From positions 1 through 31,961 of the forward strand of contig DEQS01000011.1 of NCBI GenBank assembly GCA_002360555.1: a DNA stretch of 31,961 nucleotides. Direction: 5' to 3'. Positions 1-7,870 of the stretch are shown here, in pieces. Made by a program: the position numbers and the translations under genes. The notes beneath the pieces were generated by a model. The model worked only from the letters and a program-made list of their open reading frames with translations. It was not told the origin of the DNA and did no database searches. This DNA is from Chloracidobacterium sp. UBA3360 (lineage in GTDB: Bacteria; Acidobacteriota; Blastocatellia; Pyrinomonadales; Pyrinomonadaceae). Numbering within the stretch: the first letter of the stretch is position 1; each line of letters begins with the position of its first letter.

Positions 1-1254
1 TCGCCGACGGTCTATCAGGACACGAGCGGCCACTATCGCGGCATCGATCAGCGGGAGCATTGGTCGCCCGGCTTCACTAATTACACGACATTCTCGCTCT
101 GGGATACATACCGGGCTTTGCACCCTTTGCTCAACATTATCCAGCCGCGCCGCAACAAAGACATGGTCGCCTCGATGGTCGCTCATTACGAACAGAGCGT
201 CCATAAAATGCTGCCCGTCTGGTCGCATTACGCCAACGAGAACTGGTGCATGATCGGCTATCACAGCGTCTCGGTCATCGCGGACGCGATCGTCACGGGC
301 AATCTCACCGGCCCCGAAGCTATCAAAGCACTCGAAGCCTCAGCCCAAACTGCTCGTCAAAAATACTACGACGGACTCGAATACTATATGAAGCTTGGCT
401 ACGTGCCGGAGGATAAAAACACCTCGTCCGTCTCAAAAACGCTCGAGTACGCATACGACGATTGGGCGATCGCGCAGGCTGCAAAAAAACTCGGCAAGAC
501 GGCGATCTATTACGAGTTCATAAAACGAAGCGAGAACTGGAAAAATGTTTACGATTCGTCGGTCGGTTTCACCCGGCCCAAATCTTCTGACGGCACTTTC
601 CTCGCCAAATTCGACCCGCTAAAGACCGAGGGGCAAGGTTTTATCGAGGGAAATGCATGGAACTACAGCCTCTACGTTCCGCACGATCCGACGGCGATGA
701 TCGATATGATGGGCGGGAAAAAGAAATTTGCGGCCCATCTCGACGAGCTATTCACGATGCATCTGCCCGACGAATTTTTTGCCGAGACCGAGGACATCAC
801 CCGCGAAGGCATCATCGGCGGCTACATCCACGGCAACGAACCGGCCCACCACGTCACCTATCTCTACAACTGGACCGACGCTCCGTGGAAGACGCAGGAA
901 CGTATCCGCATGATCCTAAAAAACCAATATCACCCCGCACCCGACGGCCTCGGCGGCAACGACGACTGCGGCCAGATGTCGGCGTGGTATCTGTTTTCCG
1001 CACTCGGTTTCTATCCTGTCGCACCGGCCTCAGGCCAGTACCAACTCGGCAGCCCCGTCGTCAAAACCGCCGTAATCTCTTTGGAAAACGGCAAGAAACT
1101 GACCATCGAGGCTCAGAATCAATCCGACAAAAATGTCTATGTCGAGAGTGTGTTGCTCAACGGTCGCAAGATCGATCGTAAGTATCTGACCTTTGCTGAA
1201 ATAAACGGAGGCGGTAAACTGGTATTCAAAATGGCGGACAAGCCAGCAGTTTAA
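1..1254 (+). CDS. GH92 alpha-mannosidase, C-terminal part (5' end outside window)
   Basis: The reading frame is open from base 1, so the start lies upstream of the window; about 417 residues are present. Family GH92 enzymes are calcium-dependent exo-alpha-mannosidases that trim mannose from glycans, usually in the periplasm or outside the cell. Visible signatures are FSLWDTYRALHPL near the beginning of the fragment, GGYIHGNEPAHH in the middle, and GNDDCGQMSAWYLFSALGFY near the end. The GNDD aspartates are, from memory, catalytic-base residues in characterised members. The C-terminal 70 residues form the usual small beta-rich end. The gene stops 10 bases before osmC, so the two may be co-transcribed. 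The signal peptide cannot be assessed because the N-terminus is missing. The family call is firm; linkage specificity is unknown. Confidence 0.93.
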   Translation, partial: SPTVYQDTSGHYRGIDQREHWSPGFTNYTTFSLWDTYRALHPLLNIIQPRRNKDMVASMVAHYEQSVHKMLPVWSHYANENWCMIGYHSVSVIADAIVTGNLTGPEAIKALEASAQTARQKYYDGLEYYMKLGYVPEDKNTSSVSKTLEYAYDDWAIAQAAKKLGKTAIYYEFIKRSENWKNVYDSSVGFTRPKSSDGTFLAKFDPLKTEGQGFIEGNAWNYSLYVPHDPTAMIDMMGGKKKFAAHLDELFTMHLPDEFFAETEDITREGIIGGYIHGNEPAHHVTYLYNWTDAPWKTQERIRMILKNQYHPAPDGLGGNDDCGQMSAWYLFSALGFYPVAPASGQYQLGSPVVKTAVISLENGKKLTIEAQNQSDKNVYVESVLLNGRKIDRKYLTFAEINGGGKLVFKMADKPAV

Positions 1255-1264
1255 GGAGAAAATT

Positions 1265-1690
1265 ATGTTAAGAAAAGCATCAGCCGTTTGGAACGGCGGT
1301 ATCAAAGACGGCGGCGGCAAGATCTCGACGGACAGCGGTGTGCTGTCAGACACTCAATACTCGTTCAGCACGCGGTTTGAGGACGGCATCGGAACCAATC
1401 CTGAGGAGCTGATCGCGGCGGCACACGCGGGCTGTTTCTCGATGGCTCTATCCGGTCAGCTAGGTGCGGCGGGTTTGACCGCGGATAGCATCAACACGAC
1501 TGCTGCGGTGCGTCTCGAAAAACTCGACGACGGTTTTGCTATTACCAAAGTGCATCTCGATGTCACTGCTCAGATCCCCGGCGCCGACGATGCTGCGTTT
1601 CAAACTGCCGCCGCCAACGCAAAAGCCGGCTGCCCGATCTCAAAGCTTCTAAAAGCTGAGATCACGATGGACGCAAAACTCGTCGATTAA
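1265..1690 (+). CDS. osmC: OsmC family peroxiredoxin (organic hydroperoxide reductase)
   Basis: A 141-residue protein of typical OsmC/Ohr length. These cytoplasmic enzymes reduce organic hydroperoxides with a pair of cysteines. Both are in the expected places: Cys57 in the AAAHAGCFSM helix and Cys123 in AGCPISKLLK. The N-terminal strand containing SAVWNGGIKDGGG and the GTNPEELIAAAHAGC stretch are family hallmarks of the OsmC rather than the Ohr branch. A strong ribosome binding site (AAGGAGAAAATT) precedes the ATG. The gene follows the mannosidase by 10 bases and is followed by a hairpin with a T-run at 1728-1756. The family assignment is secure; the physiological substrate is not shown by the sequence. 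Confidence 0.95.
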   Translation: MLRKASAVWNGGIKDGGGKISTDSGVLSDTQYSFSTRFEDGIGTNPEELIAAAHAGCFSMALSGQLGAAGLTADSINTTAAVRLEKLDDGFAITKVHLDVTAQIPGADDAAFQTAAANAKAGCPISKLLKAEITMDAKLVD

Positions 1691-1779
1691 CCAGCGAGTA
1701 TCCACCTCAATAAAGCAATTACTAATAGGGCGGTGGCGACCATTGCCGCCCCTTTTATTTGGCTGGCAGAAAATCTCAT
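1687..1779 (-). CDS. Possible 30-residue single-span membrane peptide overlapping the nuclease stop
   Basis: The ATG of this ORF overlaps the stop codon of the upstream HinP1I-like gene in an ATGA arrangement, as in translationally coupled pairs. The peptide has a short polar N-terminus (MRFSASQIKG) followed by about 18 mostly hydrophobic residues containing one Arg-Trp pair, so it could span a membrane once. It ends in TAA opposite the osmC stop. I recognise no family. Against it: it is very short, and its DNA also forms the osmC terminator hairpin, so the overlap could be chance. If real, it would be co-translated with an exported nuclease and could act as a membrane partner, but that is speculation. 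Confidence 0.25.
   Translation of the reverse strand: MRFSASQIKGAAMVATALLVIALLRWILAG
1728..1756 (+). terminator. Rho-independent terminator after osmC
   Basis: GGGCGG pairs with CCGCCC around an inner TGG/CCA extension and is followed by TTTT. It lies 38 bases after the osmC stop and on the converging side of the minus-strand nuclease gene. It overlaps the possible 30-codon ORF at 1687-1779 on the other strand. Confidence 0.6.
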
Positions 1780-2603
1780 TTTGCGTCGAATAGCAGTGCG
1801 GGATTTATTTTGAATTGCAGCATCTTTGCAGTCTCCCGGCCCCCGTCGCCGCCTTTTCGCTGCATTGTGATGCGGCCGATCTTGAGGTTGCCGTTGCGTG
1901 TGAGTTCGACCTCGCCTTCGCCAAAGAATTTGATCGTGTCGGCATCTGTACGCAAAACCCAACGAGGTTTGTCGGTGGATTTGAGTGCGACCATCACCCA
2001 TCCTGCGGCGTGAGTGCCGTCACCGGAAAACAGGTCTGAGACGATCATTTTTCTGTTCGCGGCAAAAAAATCGATCACAGCTTTTTGAGCGGCTGCGTCG
2101 AGTTCGTTTAGAAACATCCGGTTTTCGCCCCTCGATGTTCTGGTTGGCGGAGTCTCGCCGACAAATAGTTTTAGAGCCGCTTCAACATCAGCCGGCATTT
2201 TCCACATCTTCACATAGTGCGCCAGCCAGCGTTTATCGATCTGGTTAAAGCCGTTTGTGTTGCTGACAAGTTTGATCGAAATGCCCTCTTTCTTTGATCC
2301 GGTTTTTGTTTTGACGACAACCTCGACATCCGCCTTTTCGCCGTGCGGTTTGGTCGCGGTCACCGACTCGATCTCGGCAAGTTTGTAGTTCATTGTTACC
2401 AGCCAAACGCTTGCGTCTTCGTCCGTTTTCCAGTTGTTAAACTTATCGCGGATCTCGTCTTCGTTTTTAAACCCGTTCTTTGCCGTCTGCGAACCGATCT
2501 CGGCCTTTGCCGTCTTCGGAGCCTGAGCGAAGTCCGATCCCGCGAACATCGCAAACGCGACGATCAAAACTAATAAAACTTTACGTATATTCAACTTTTT
2601 CAT
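1776..2603 (-). CDS. Exported HinP1I-like type II restriction endonuclease homologue, no methyltransferase nearby
   Basis: A 275-residue protein. From residue 35 to the end it closely follows my memory of R.HinP1I (cuts G^CGC, 247 aa): GSQTAKNGFKNE, WLVTM, IKLVSNTNGFNQIDKRWLAHY, then NRMFLNEL, RWVLR and, near the C-terminus, ITMQRKGGDGGRETAKMLQF. The N-terminus is a clear Sec signal peptide: basic MKKLNIRK, hydrophobic core about residues 9-22, and an Ala-X-Ala site (AKA, 32-34). Cleavage there would leave a mature protein starting where HinP1I itself starts. The probable active site is Asp82 and Ser99-Ile-Lys101, where HinP1I has Asp...Gln-x-Lys. I chose the ATG at 2603 because it begins the signal peptide; the upstream in-frame extension lacks such features. 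No DNA methyltransferase occurs in the window. An extracellular or periplasmic nuclease role is inferred. Confidence 0.85.
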   Translation of the reverse strand: MKKLNIRKVLLVLIVAFAMFAGSDFAQAPKTAKAEIGSQTAKNGFKNEDEIRDKFNNWKTDEDASVWLVTMNYKLAEIESVTATKPHGEKADVEVVVKTKTGSKKEGISIKLVSNTNGFNQIDKRWLAHYVKMWKMPADVEAALKLFVGETPPTRTSRGENRMFLNELDAAAQKAVIDFFAANRKMIVSDLFSGDGTHAAGWVMVALKSTDKPRWVLRTDADTIKFFGEGEVELTRNGNLKIGRITMQRKGGDGGRETAKMLQFKINPALLFDAK

Positions 2604-2621
2604 CTGTTGCTTTTGCCAGCG

Positions 2622-2651
2622 ATTATCAGACAAAACATTACACAAATGCAA
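2622..2651 (-). promoter_or_regulatory. Candidate sigma-70-type promoter for the exported nuclease
   Basis: On the minus strand TTGCAT (2651-2646) is followed after 18 bases by GATAAT (2627-2622), which would start transcription near 2615, about 12 bases before the nuclease ATG. A short dyad, CCTGCCCGCAGG, lies just upstream at 2655-2666, between this promoter and the divergent DoxX gene. The match is moderate. Confidence 0.35.
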
Positions 2652-2680
2652 TCCCCTGCCCGCAGGTGTTACAGTTAGCC

Positions 2681-3076
2681 ATGGTCTCAGTCAAGCTCGT
2701 CACCAAAATTGTCCTCGGCGTTCTATTCATCGCCGCGGGAGCAAATCATTTTATCAACCCCGCATTTTACGAGAACATTATGCCGCCTTACCTGCCGTGG
2801 CACTATGCTCTGGTGATTATTAGCGGTGTTGCTGAGGTTGTGCTTGGTGTGGGGCTATTGATACCTAAGACGAGCCGTTATGCTGCTTGGGGGCTGATAT
2901 TGCTTCTGATCGCCATCTTCCCTGCGAACATCCACATGGCGACGCACCCGGAGCTATACCCGAATATTCCGCCGATAGCTCTGTGGATCAGGCTGCCAAT
3001 TCAGCTTTTGTTGATACTGTGGGCCTATTGGTACACGCTCAGATCTACCCGGATCTACGAATCATTTCGACGTTAA
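2681..3076 (+). CDS. DoxX family membrane protein
   Basis: A 131-residue, four-helix membrane protein. The start MVSVKLVTKIVLGVLFIAAG with NHFINPAFY directly after the first helix is characteristic of DoxX/DoxD-like proteins, as is the VAEVVLGVGLL segment in the second helix. Function in this branch is poorly defined; relatives have been linked to redox balance and thiosulfate:quinone chemistry. I used the ATG at 2681 because the longer upstream reading frame runs antisense through the nuclease signal peptide and has no membrane-protein character. It diverges from the nuclease gene. Its stop codon overlaps the stop of the convergent SpoIID-like gene (shared bases 3073-3076), leaving no room for a separate terminator. 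Confidence 0.85.
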   Translation: MVSVKLVTKIVLGVLFIAAGANHFINPAFYENIMPPYLPWHYALVIISGVAEVVLGVGLLIPKTSRYAAWGLILLLIAIFPANIHMATHPELYPNIPPIALWIRLPIQLLLILWAYWYTLRSTRIYESFRR

Positions 3077-5394
3077 TACGCTTTAGTCACATCGACGCCG
3101 GTGTAATAATGCCGGATGATCTCGTCAAATTTGACGCCCATTTTAGCTAACCCAAACGCTCCGTATTGGCACATCCCGACGCCGTGCCCCCAACCGCGAC
3201 CGGTGAATGTATAGCCCGTGACGGTCGAACCGGAATAACGTTTGTTCATTACAAAAAGCTGCTCCGGCAGCCGCAGAGCCGAGCGGATCTTGCCACCCTT
3301 GAGCGTCTTGACGCCGTTCGAACCGATGATCTCAAGCTCGATAGGGCGGCGCGAATAGCCGACCTTTTTGACATTGATGTCATAAAGCGTCCCGATTCCG
3401 CGGACGTATCGCGACAGCCGCGACTGGACCTCGCCTGCTGATGCCGACTTATTCCAAAACACCCAAGGCGACATATTCTCGGCGGTCGTTGGGGTGTCAG
3501 TCGGTTTGATCTCAAGATATTTTACCGCTCCGAGGGCATCGAGCTGATAATTAACTTGTTCGCCCCCAACAAGAGCCGCTTCGCGGACCGGGTACATATT
3601 GTTGCCAAATTCGCGAAACAGAAAAACGTCCGGCCGGACCGTGACCTGCCGCTCGCCCTTACCGTTTTTTAGGACCAACTTACCGTCAACGGTCGGTTTG
3701 GCGGTGCCGCTGAGCATCTCGGGCATCCATTTTTTCTTTTGATAGATCTCGGTGATGAGCCGGAGCAGCTTTGCTCTTGAAAACGGCCGGTTTGGCTTAA
3801 GCGTCAGATCAGGGTGGATCGTAAAATAGCCGTCCCTAAGCAGCAAAGCGACCTCGGCACGGCGATCTTTTGGTATCTCGCCCGCGTCGTCAAATGATAG
3901 CTGATAATTAATATCCGATTCGGTCAGCATCGTGTCCGCATAACCGGGAGCATAGATAAATCCGGCGATCAATCGGGCAAGTTCGGTCGGCCGTGCCGAA
4001 TCTCGAGTAACGCCAGTAAGCGGTTTGCCGAATCGGCCGGCAAGCTGCGTCAGCCAGTTGGACACTTCATTTTCGTGCGGCACATCCTCAAACCAATCGT
4101 CCGTCATCTGCGACGCCGAGAGGAAAAATCCGTTTGACGCAAACAGCGACATCTGACGTGCAAGCTCAAGATTGGCTTCGTCGCGGAGTTTGGCAGGTTG
4201 CCGCGTTGTTTTGATGAGAAAAGGTTCGAAATGACGATGCCCTTCGAGCGAGCATTCGACGCCTTTCAGATACGGCTCACCTTGGTCAAAAATATTGCCA
4301 CCATCCTCTGTCCGCCCTCCGCAAGTTGATGTAAAATAAGCCATTATCGGCTTGCCCTGATATGTCGCGACCAGCCCGCGTGTCTGCTGCACGGCCATCG
4401 TGCCCATTTTTGTCTCGATCGAAACGCCCAAATATACCTGCGACCAGATCGTCGGCACCATGTCGAATCCCTGCTTACCGTAAGCACCGATATTTGCGAT
4501 CGCATATGTACGGGCGGCAACGGCCTGTGCCTTTTGCGCCTCGAGTTGCGGCAGTCCCAATTCGGCCGGAACGACGCCGAGCAGGTAATCTTCGATCGGC
4601 ACGACATTGACCACCGTCAACGAACCGCGGGCATTTACAAAAACCTCGATCTTGCCGCGATACGCCTTGCCGTTAAGCCGGACGGGATTTGCACGCTCAT
4701 TGACCGAGCCAAAAGCGATGGACTTGAGCGACGAATAGCTTGCCGACGGTGCGTTGACGATGACCTCACGCAGATTTGGATCGACAGGCCCAGAAACATT
4801 TGGCTGCGACGATCCCGTAGTTTTGATCAGGCTTCGAACTTCACTTTTCCCGGCGGTCTTTAACTGCTGTGACAAAGCGACAGCGTCGGGCGAAACGACC
4901 GTCTTCTTTTCCGTCACGATCACGGCATCGTCAAAATCTTTTTCCGCCAGCTTTGCCTTTAGCTCGTCGGCATCCACGCTCGTTTCCTTGACCGATCCGA
5001 CCCACACTTTCCACAAATTAGTCGCCGGGTCGAGGCTCGCAAGCGCCGTCTCGCCGGTCGATTCGCGTATATCTTTGGCAAGGGCGGCGGCGTCAGCCTG
5101 CGTAGGCAGGTTTTGAAATTCGACACGGTAATTTTCGATCTCAGGCGGACGATACGCCCTAGCCGAAACCGTCACTCGGGTCGATGCCAACAGCCGCGAA
5201 GGCTCGTCAGGGCTGACCGCCACGAGCGAAGAGTCGTTAGTCGTGATCGTCGCCGAGCTCGCATTTGTCGCAAGCCCGATGCGGATAACCGGCTCCGACG
5301 CCAACCGGTAAAATTCATATTCGTTGTTGGCACGTGTGGACGCAGTCGGGAGGCAAAGAATAGCGATGACGAATAACAAACTTCGGATATTCAT
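3073..5394 (-). CDS. SpoIID/LytB domain envelope protein with SPOR-like region
   Basis: 773 residues with a signal peptide (MNIRSLLFVIAILCLPTAST). Residues about 88-165 resemble a SPOR-type repeat (NYRVEFQNL...LWKVWVGSV). The SpoIID/LytB domain covers roughly 240-440, with VVPIEDYLLGVVPAELG (Glu278 in the position of the SpoIID catalytic Glu), AVAARTYA, YFTSTCGGRTED and a late GRGWGHGVGMCQYGAFGLA block near residue 740. SpoIID enzymes are lytic transglycosylases acting on stem-peptide-free (denuded) glycan strands; SPOR domains bind such glycan, so the combination fits a peptidoglycan remodelling role in the periplasm. A residue stretch around 470-600 resembles SLH-like or helper segments but I cannot name it. 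It lies 28 bases downstream of the M14 peptidase on the same strand and is probably co-transcribed. No obvious ribosome binding site is seen. Confidence 0.88.
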   Translation of the reverse strand: MNIRSLLFVIAILCLPTASTRANNEYEFYRLASEPVIRIGLATNASSATITTNDSSLVAVSPDEPSRLLASTRVTVSARAYRPPEIENYRVEFQNLPTQADAAALAKDIRESTGETALASLDPATNLWKVWVGSVKETSVDADELKAKLAEKDFDDAVIVTEKKTVVSPDAVALSQQLKTAGKSEVRSLIKTTGSSQPNVSGPVDPNLREVIVNAPSASYSSLKSIAFGSVNERANPVRLNGKAYRGKIEVFVNARGSLTVVNVVPIEDYLLGVVPAELGLPQLEAQKAQAVAARTYAIANIGAYGKQGFDMVPTIWSQVYLGVSIETKMGTMAVQQTRGLVATYQGKPIMAYFTSTCGGRTEDGGNIFDQGEPYLKGVECSLEGHRHFEPFLIKTTRQPAKLRDEANLELARQMSLFASNGFFLSASQMTDDWFEDVPHENEVSNWLTQLAGRFGKPLTGVTRDSARPTELARLIAGFIYAPGYADTMLTESDINYQLSFDDAGEIPKDRRAEVALLLRDGYFTIHPDLTLKPNRPFSRAKLLRLITEIYQKKKWMPEMLSGTAKPTVDGKLVLKNGKGERQVTVRPDVFLFREFGNNMYPVREAALVGGEQVNYQLDALGAVKYLEIKPTDTPTTAENMSPWVFWNKSASAGEVQSRLSRYVRGIGTLYDINVKKVGYSRRPIELEIIGSNGVKTLKGGKIRSALRLPEQLFVMNKRYSGSTVTGYTFTGRGWGHGVGMCQYGAFGLAKMGVKFDEIIRHYYTGVDVTKAY

Positions 5395-5422
5395 ATTTCG
5401 ATTTTAGCAGACCTGACAGGCG

Positions 5423-7831
5423 CTATTTCTCTAATGCATTAAAGATAAAAGGAAATGTGCCCCACGACTGGCCGCGATGCTGCGGGCGAAAAGCGAACAG
5501 GACTATCTTGCCTTTGCCATAGCTCGCTTCGGCGAGTGCGGTTTTGCCGTTGAGAAACTTTTCGCCGAGCATCCAGCCGGAGAGCAGAGCGTCTTTGGTG
5601 GCGTATTCGGCGATGGACTTGACGCGTTTGTCATCGGCGATATCGTACGCCGAGCTGCTCGAAAAATATGCCGCCGTTACGTCGCGAAGGCCGCGTCCCA
5701 ACGGATGTTTTGTATCCACGTCAAGACTGACGATGGACCCAGGGTTGTAAAACTCGCTGCGTTTTAATCCTGCTAGGACATTTTTTATCGGCAGGTTGAA
5801 CCGCTTGATGACCATCTCGCACGAGTCGTCAAAGCAGATCAGCTTACCGCCATTTTCGACAAATTTCTTGAGATTTTCGACACCCGCAGCACCGATGCCG
5901 CCTGAAAATTCGACGGGGTAACGCTCGGCACTCAGGCCGTTGACAATAGTGTTTTCATTGTCCGCCGGCAAGATGATCGCGTCGAGATCGAGATTGGCGG
6001 ACTTGATATCAGCGTCGGATACAGAGCGAAACGGTATCTGAAACGTATCAAGTACCAGCCGCGTCCAGCCCTCGTCCATTGAGCCGGTAAACCCTTTGTA
6101 AAGCCCTATCTTTGGGTTAGTTTTTAGCGGATTTGGTTTTTTGGCAAACGGGCCGCCGCTCGGGGCGAGGTTCATTATCGCTCTAGCTTGATCTAAGTTT
6201 TCGATGCGCTTTATCGTCGGCGTATCGCGATCGATGTCGCGTATCTGCCACGCCGCGTCATACTCAACGCCCATCTGCATCGGTAGCGTCCATCCGGCGA
6301 CATCATATGGCACCTCGGCGTCTCCGTTGGGCAGCAGACGTTGCGGATAGACTTGTTTTTCAAACAGGCTCAGCACATTGCTCCGCTGCGGCTGGTTTAC
6401 ATAGACCAAAAAACTGCCGTGCGGCATCTCGTGAAATTCGGCGGTCGGCGTCATCTTGACCCACAGCTCTTTGGTCATGTGATGGACCTCCATCCCTTGA
6501 GCCATCAGGATCTCAAGGAACCGCGAGATCGTCTCGGTATTTGGCTGGCCCGCCGAAACGATGAACGCCTGTGGCTCGTCCGTCTTGCGGACCGTGTTTG
6601 CACGGCCGTATTCGTAAAAATTGCGCAGATAACGCGGGCGATACTTTGCCGCCATCGAGAGCAAAGCCCGCGACGCCGTCATCTCGATCTCGTTGATATC
6701 CGCCGGGCGCCACAGCCCGCCTTCCCAAGTGTCAGGATAGTTAGTCGCCGTCTCAAGCAGGTTTGGCAACCCGCGTGTGTTGCGGTTGCGGGCAAGATCC
6801 TCTTTTTTGATCGTGATGGGCGACATCAGATTTGCACTCGCTGCCTCGGATAGGATGCCGATCGAATTGTGATAATACGGAGCCGAGCGAAACCCGCCAT
6901 GCCACCATGTGTCGTAGGTCGAGTTTGTCGCGACACCCTCAATACCTTTGGCTTGCAGATCCGCCGCCATCTTGTACCCGATCAGGCCGACCTCACGCAA
7001 TATCGACGGTGCGACACGCGGATTTGGCGGGTCAAAGAACGGCGGGATGATAAACCGCGACGCGTTTTGCCCCTGTTGGTGAACGTCGTAGACAAGCTGC
7101 GGAAACCATTGCTGCCAAAATAGTTTGGTGATCGCCTGCGTCTCAACTAGATTGAGCATAAACCAATCGCGATTGTCGTCGTGGCCCGCGTAATGATGGT
7201 AAAGCTCGGGCGGAGCGGTACCCTCGCTCTTTGTGCCGAGCGTCTTGCGGTACCAGTCGGCGACGATGTCGATACCGTCCGGATTGGGCGACGGGATCAG
7301 CAGCAGGATCGTATTGTCGAGTATCTCCTTGGTGTCAGCGTCGCTCGCCGTCGCAAGTTCATACGCAAGATTCATCGACATCTGCGACGCGACGATCTCA
7401 GTCGAGTGGATCGAACACGATATCGACACGATCGTCTTGCCGTTCTTTATCAGGTCCGCAAGCTCTGATTCGCTTTTGACGGTTCGCGGGTCGGCAAGTT
7501 TGGCAGAGATCTGGCGATACTTCTCAAGATTTTTGATGTTGTCCGGCGACGATATAAATGCGACGATCAGCGGCTTGCCGTTCGTGCTCTTGCCGATCTC
7601 CTTGACCGTGACCTTGTTGCTGGCTTTGTCGAGTTTCGCAAAATAATCGGTGATCTGCCGCCAATCGGCGATGGTCTTGTCATCGGTCGGAGTAAAACCA
7701 AGCACCGACTTTGGGCTTGGCACTTGTGCTGCGGCGGCGAACGCAAATACAAACAACATCCCGCAGAGCCGCAAAGACGCTGAGAGAAAATCTAAGAAAC
7801 CGGATTTACTAAAACGCCCCACTTTGCTCAT
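5423..7831 (-). CDS. Secreted M14 family zinc carboxypeptidase
   Basis: 802 residues from the chosen ATG. M14 enzymes are zinc metallocarboxypeptidases. The zinc ligands are visible: His142 and Glu145 in SCSIHSTEIVASQ and His251 in VYDVHQQG, with NPDG and the Arg-containing YAGHDDNRDW loop between them. A C-terminal region (about 580-800) resembles a glutamine-amidotransferase-like fold often attached to this subgroup. The N-terminus is a signal peptide whose core is LCGMLFVFAFAAAAQ. Three starts are possible: 7921, 7831 and 7762. I chose 7831 because AGAGAGA lies upstream and the residues before it read as noise. Part of the N-region is encoded by a dispersed-repeat-like sequence. The substrate is unknown. 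Confidence 0.88.
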   Translation of the reverse strand: MSKVGRFSKSGFLDFLSASLRLCGMLFVFAFAAAAQVPSPKSVLGFTPTDDKTIADWRQITDYFAKLDKASNKVTVKEIGKSTNGKPLIVAFISSPDNIKNLEKYRQISAKLADPRTVKSESELADLIKNGKTIVSISCSIHSTEIVASQMSMNLAYELATASDADTKEILDNTILLLIPSPNPDGIDIVADWYRKTLGTKSEGTAPPELYHHYAGHDDNRDWFMLNLVETQAITKLFWQQWFPQLVYDVHQQGQNASRFIIPPFFDPPNPRVAPSILREVGLIGYKMAADLQAKGIEGVATNSTYDTWWHGGFRSAPYYHNSIGILSEAASANLMSPITIKKEDLARNRNTRGLPNLLETATNYPDTWEGGLWRPADINEIEMTASRALLSMAAKYRPRYLRNFYEYGRANTVRKTDEPQAFIVSAGQPNTETISRFLEILMAQGMEVHHMTKELWVKMTPTAEFHEMPHGSFLVYVNQPQRSNVLSLFEKQVYPQRLLPNGDAEVPYDVAGWTLPMQMGVEYDAAWQIRDIDRDTPTIKRIENLDQARAIMNLAPSGGPFAKKPNPLKTNPKIGLYKGFTGSMDEGWTRLVLDTFQIPFRSVSDADIKSANLDLDAIILPADNENTIVNGLSAERYPVEFSGGIGAAGVENLKKFVENGGKLICFDDSCEMVIKRFNLPIKNVLAGLKRSEFYNPGSIVSLDVDTKHPLGRGLRDVTAAYFSSSSAYDIADDKRVKSIAEYATKDALLSGWMLGEKFLNGKTALAEASYGKGKIVLFAFRPQHRGQSWGTFPFIFNALEK

Positions 7832-7870
7832 AATCTGTTTTATTCTCTCTGTGACCTCTGTGGCTAAAAT
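7761..7870. repeat. Inverted pair of short dispersed-repeat-like sequences
   Basis: 7761-7795 reads CCGCAGAGCCGCAAAGACG followed by CTGAGAGAAAA. 7839-7870 read on the other strand is CCACAGAGGTCACAGAGAGA followed by ATAAAA. Both resemble the CCGCAGAGACGCAGAG-type intergenic repeat common in many environmental bacteria. The pair brackets the beginning of the M14 gene and runs into the start codon of the acyltransferase. The resemblance is from memory and the two arms match imperfectly. Confidence 0.45.

Noticed and set aside
1030..1353. Minus-strand 107-codon frame over the mannosidase end
   Set aside because: It lies antisense to two well supported genes and has no domain character.
4534..4863. 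Plus-strand frames inside the SpoIID-like gene
   Set aside because: Antisense shadows of a complete 773-residue domain protein with no independent support.
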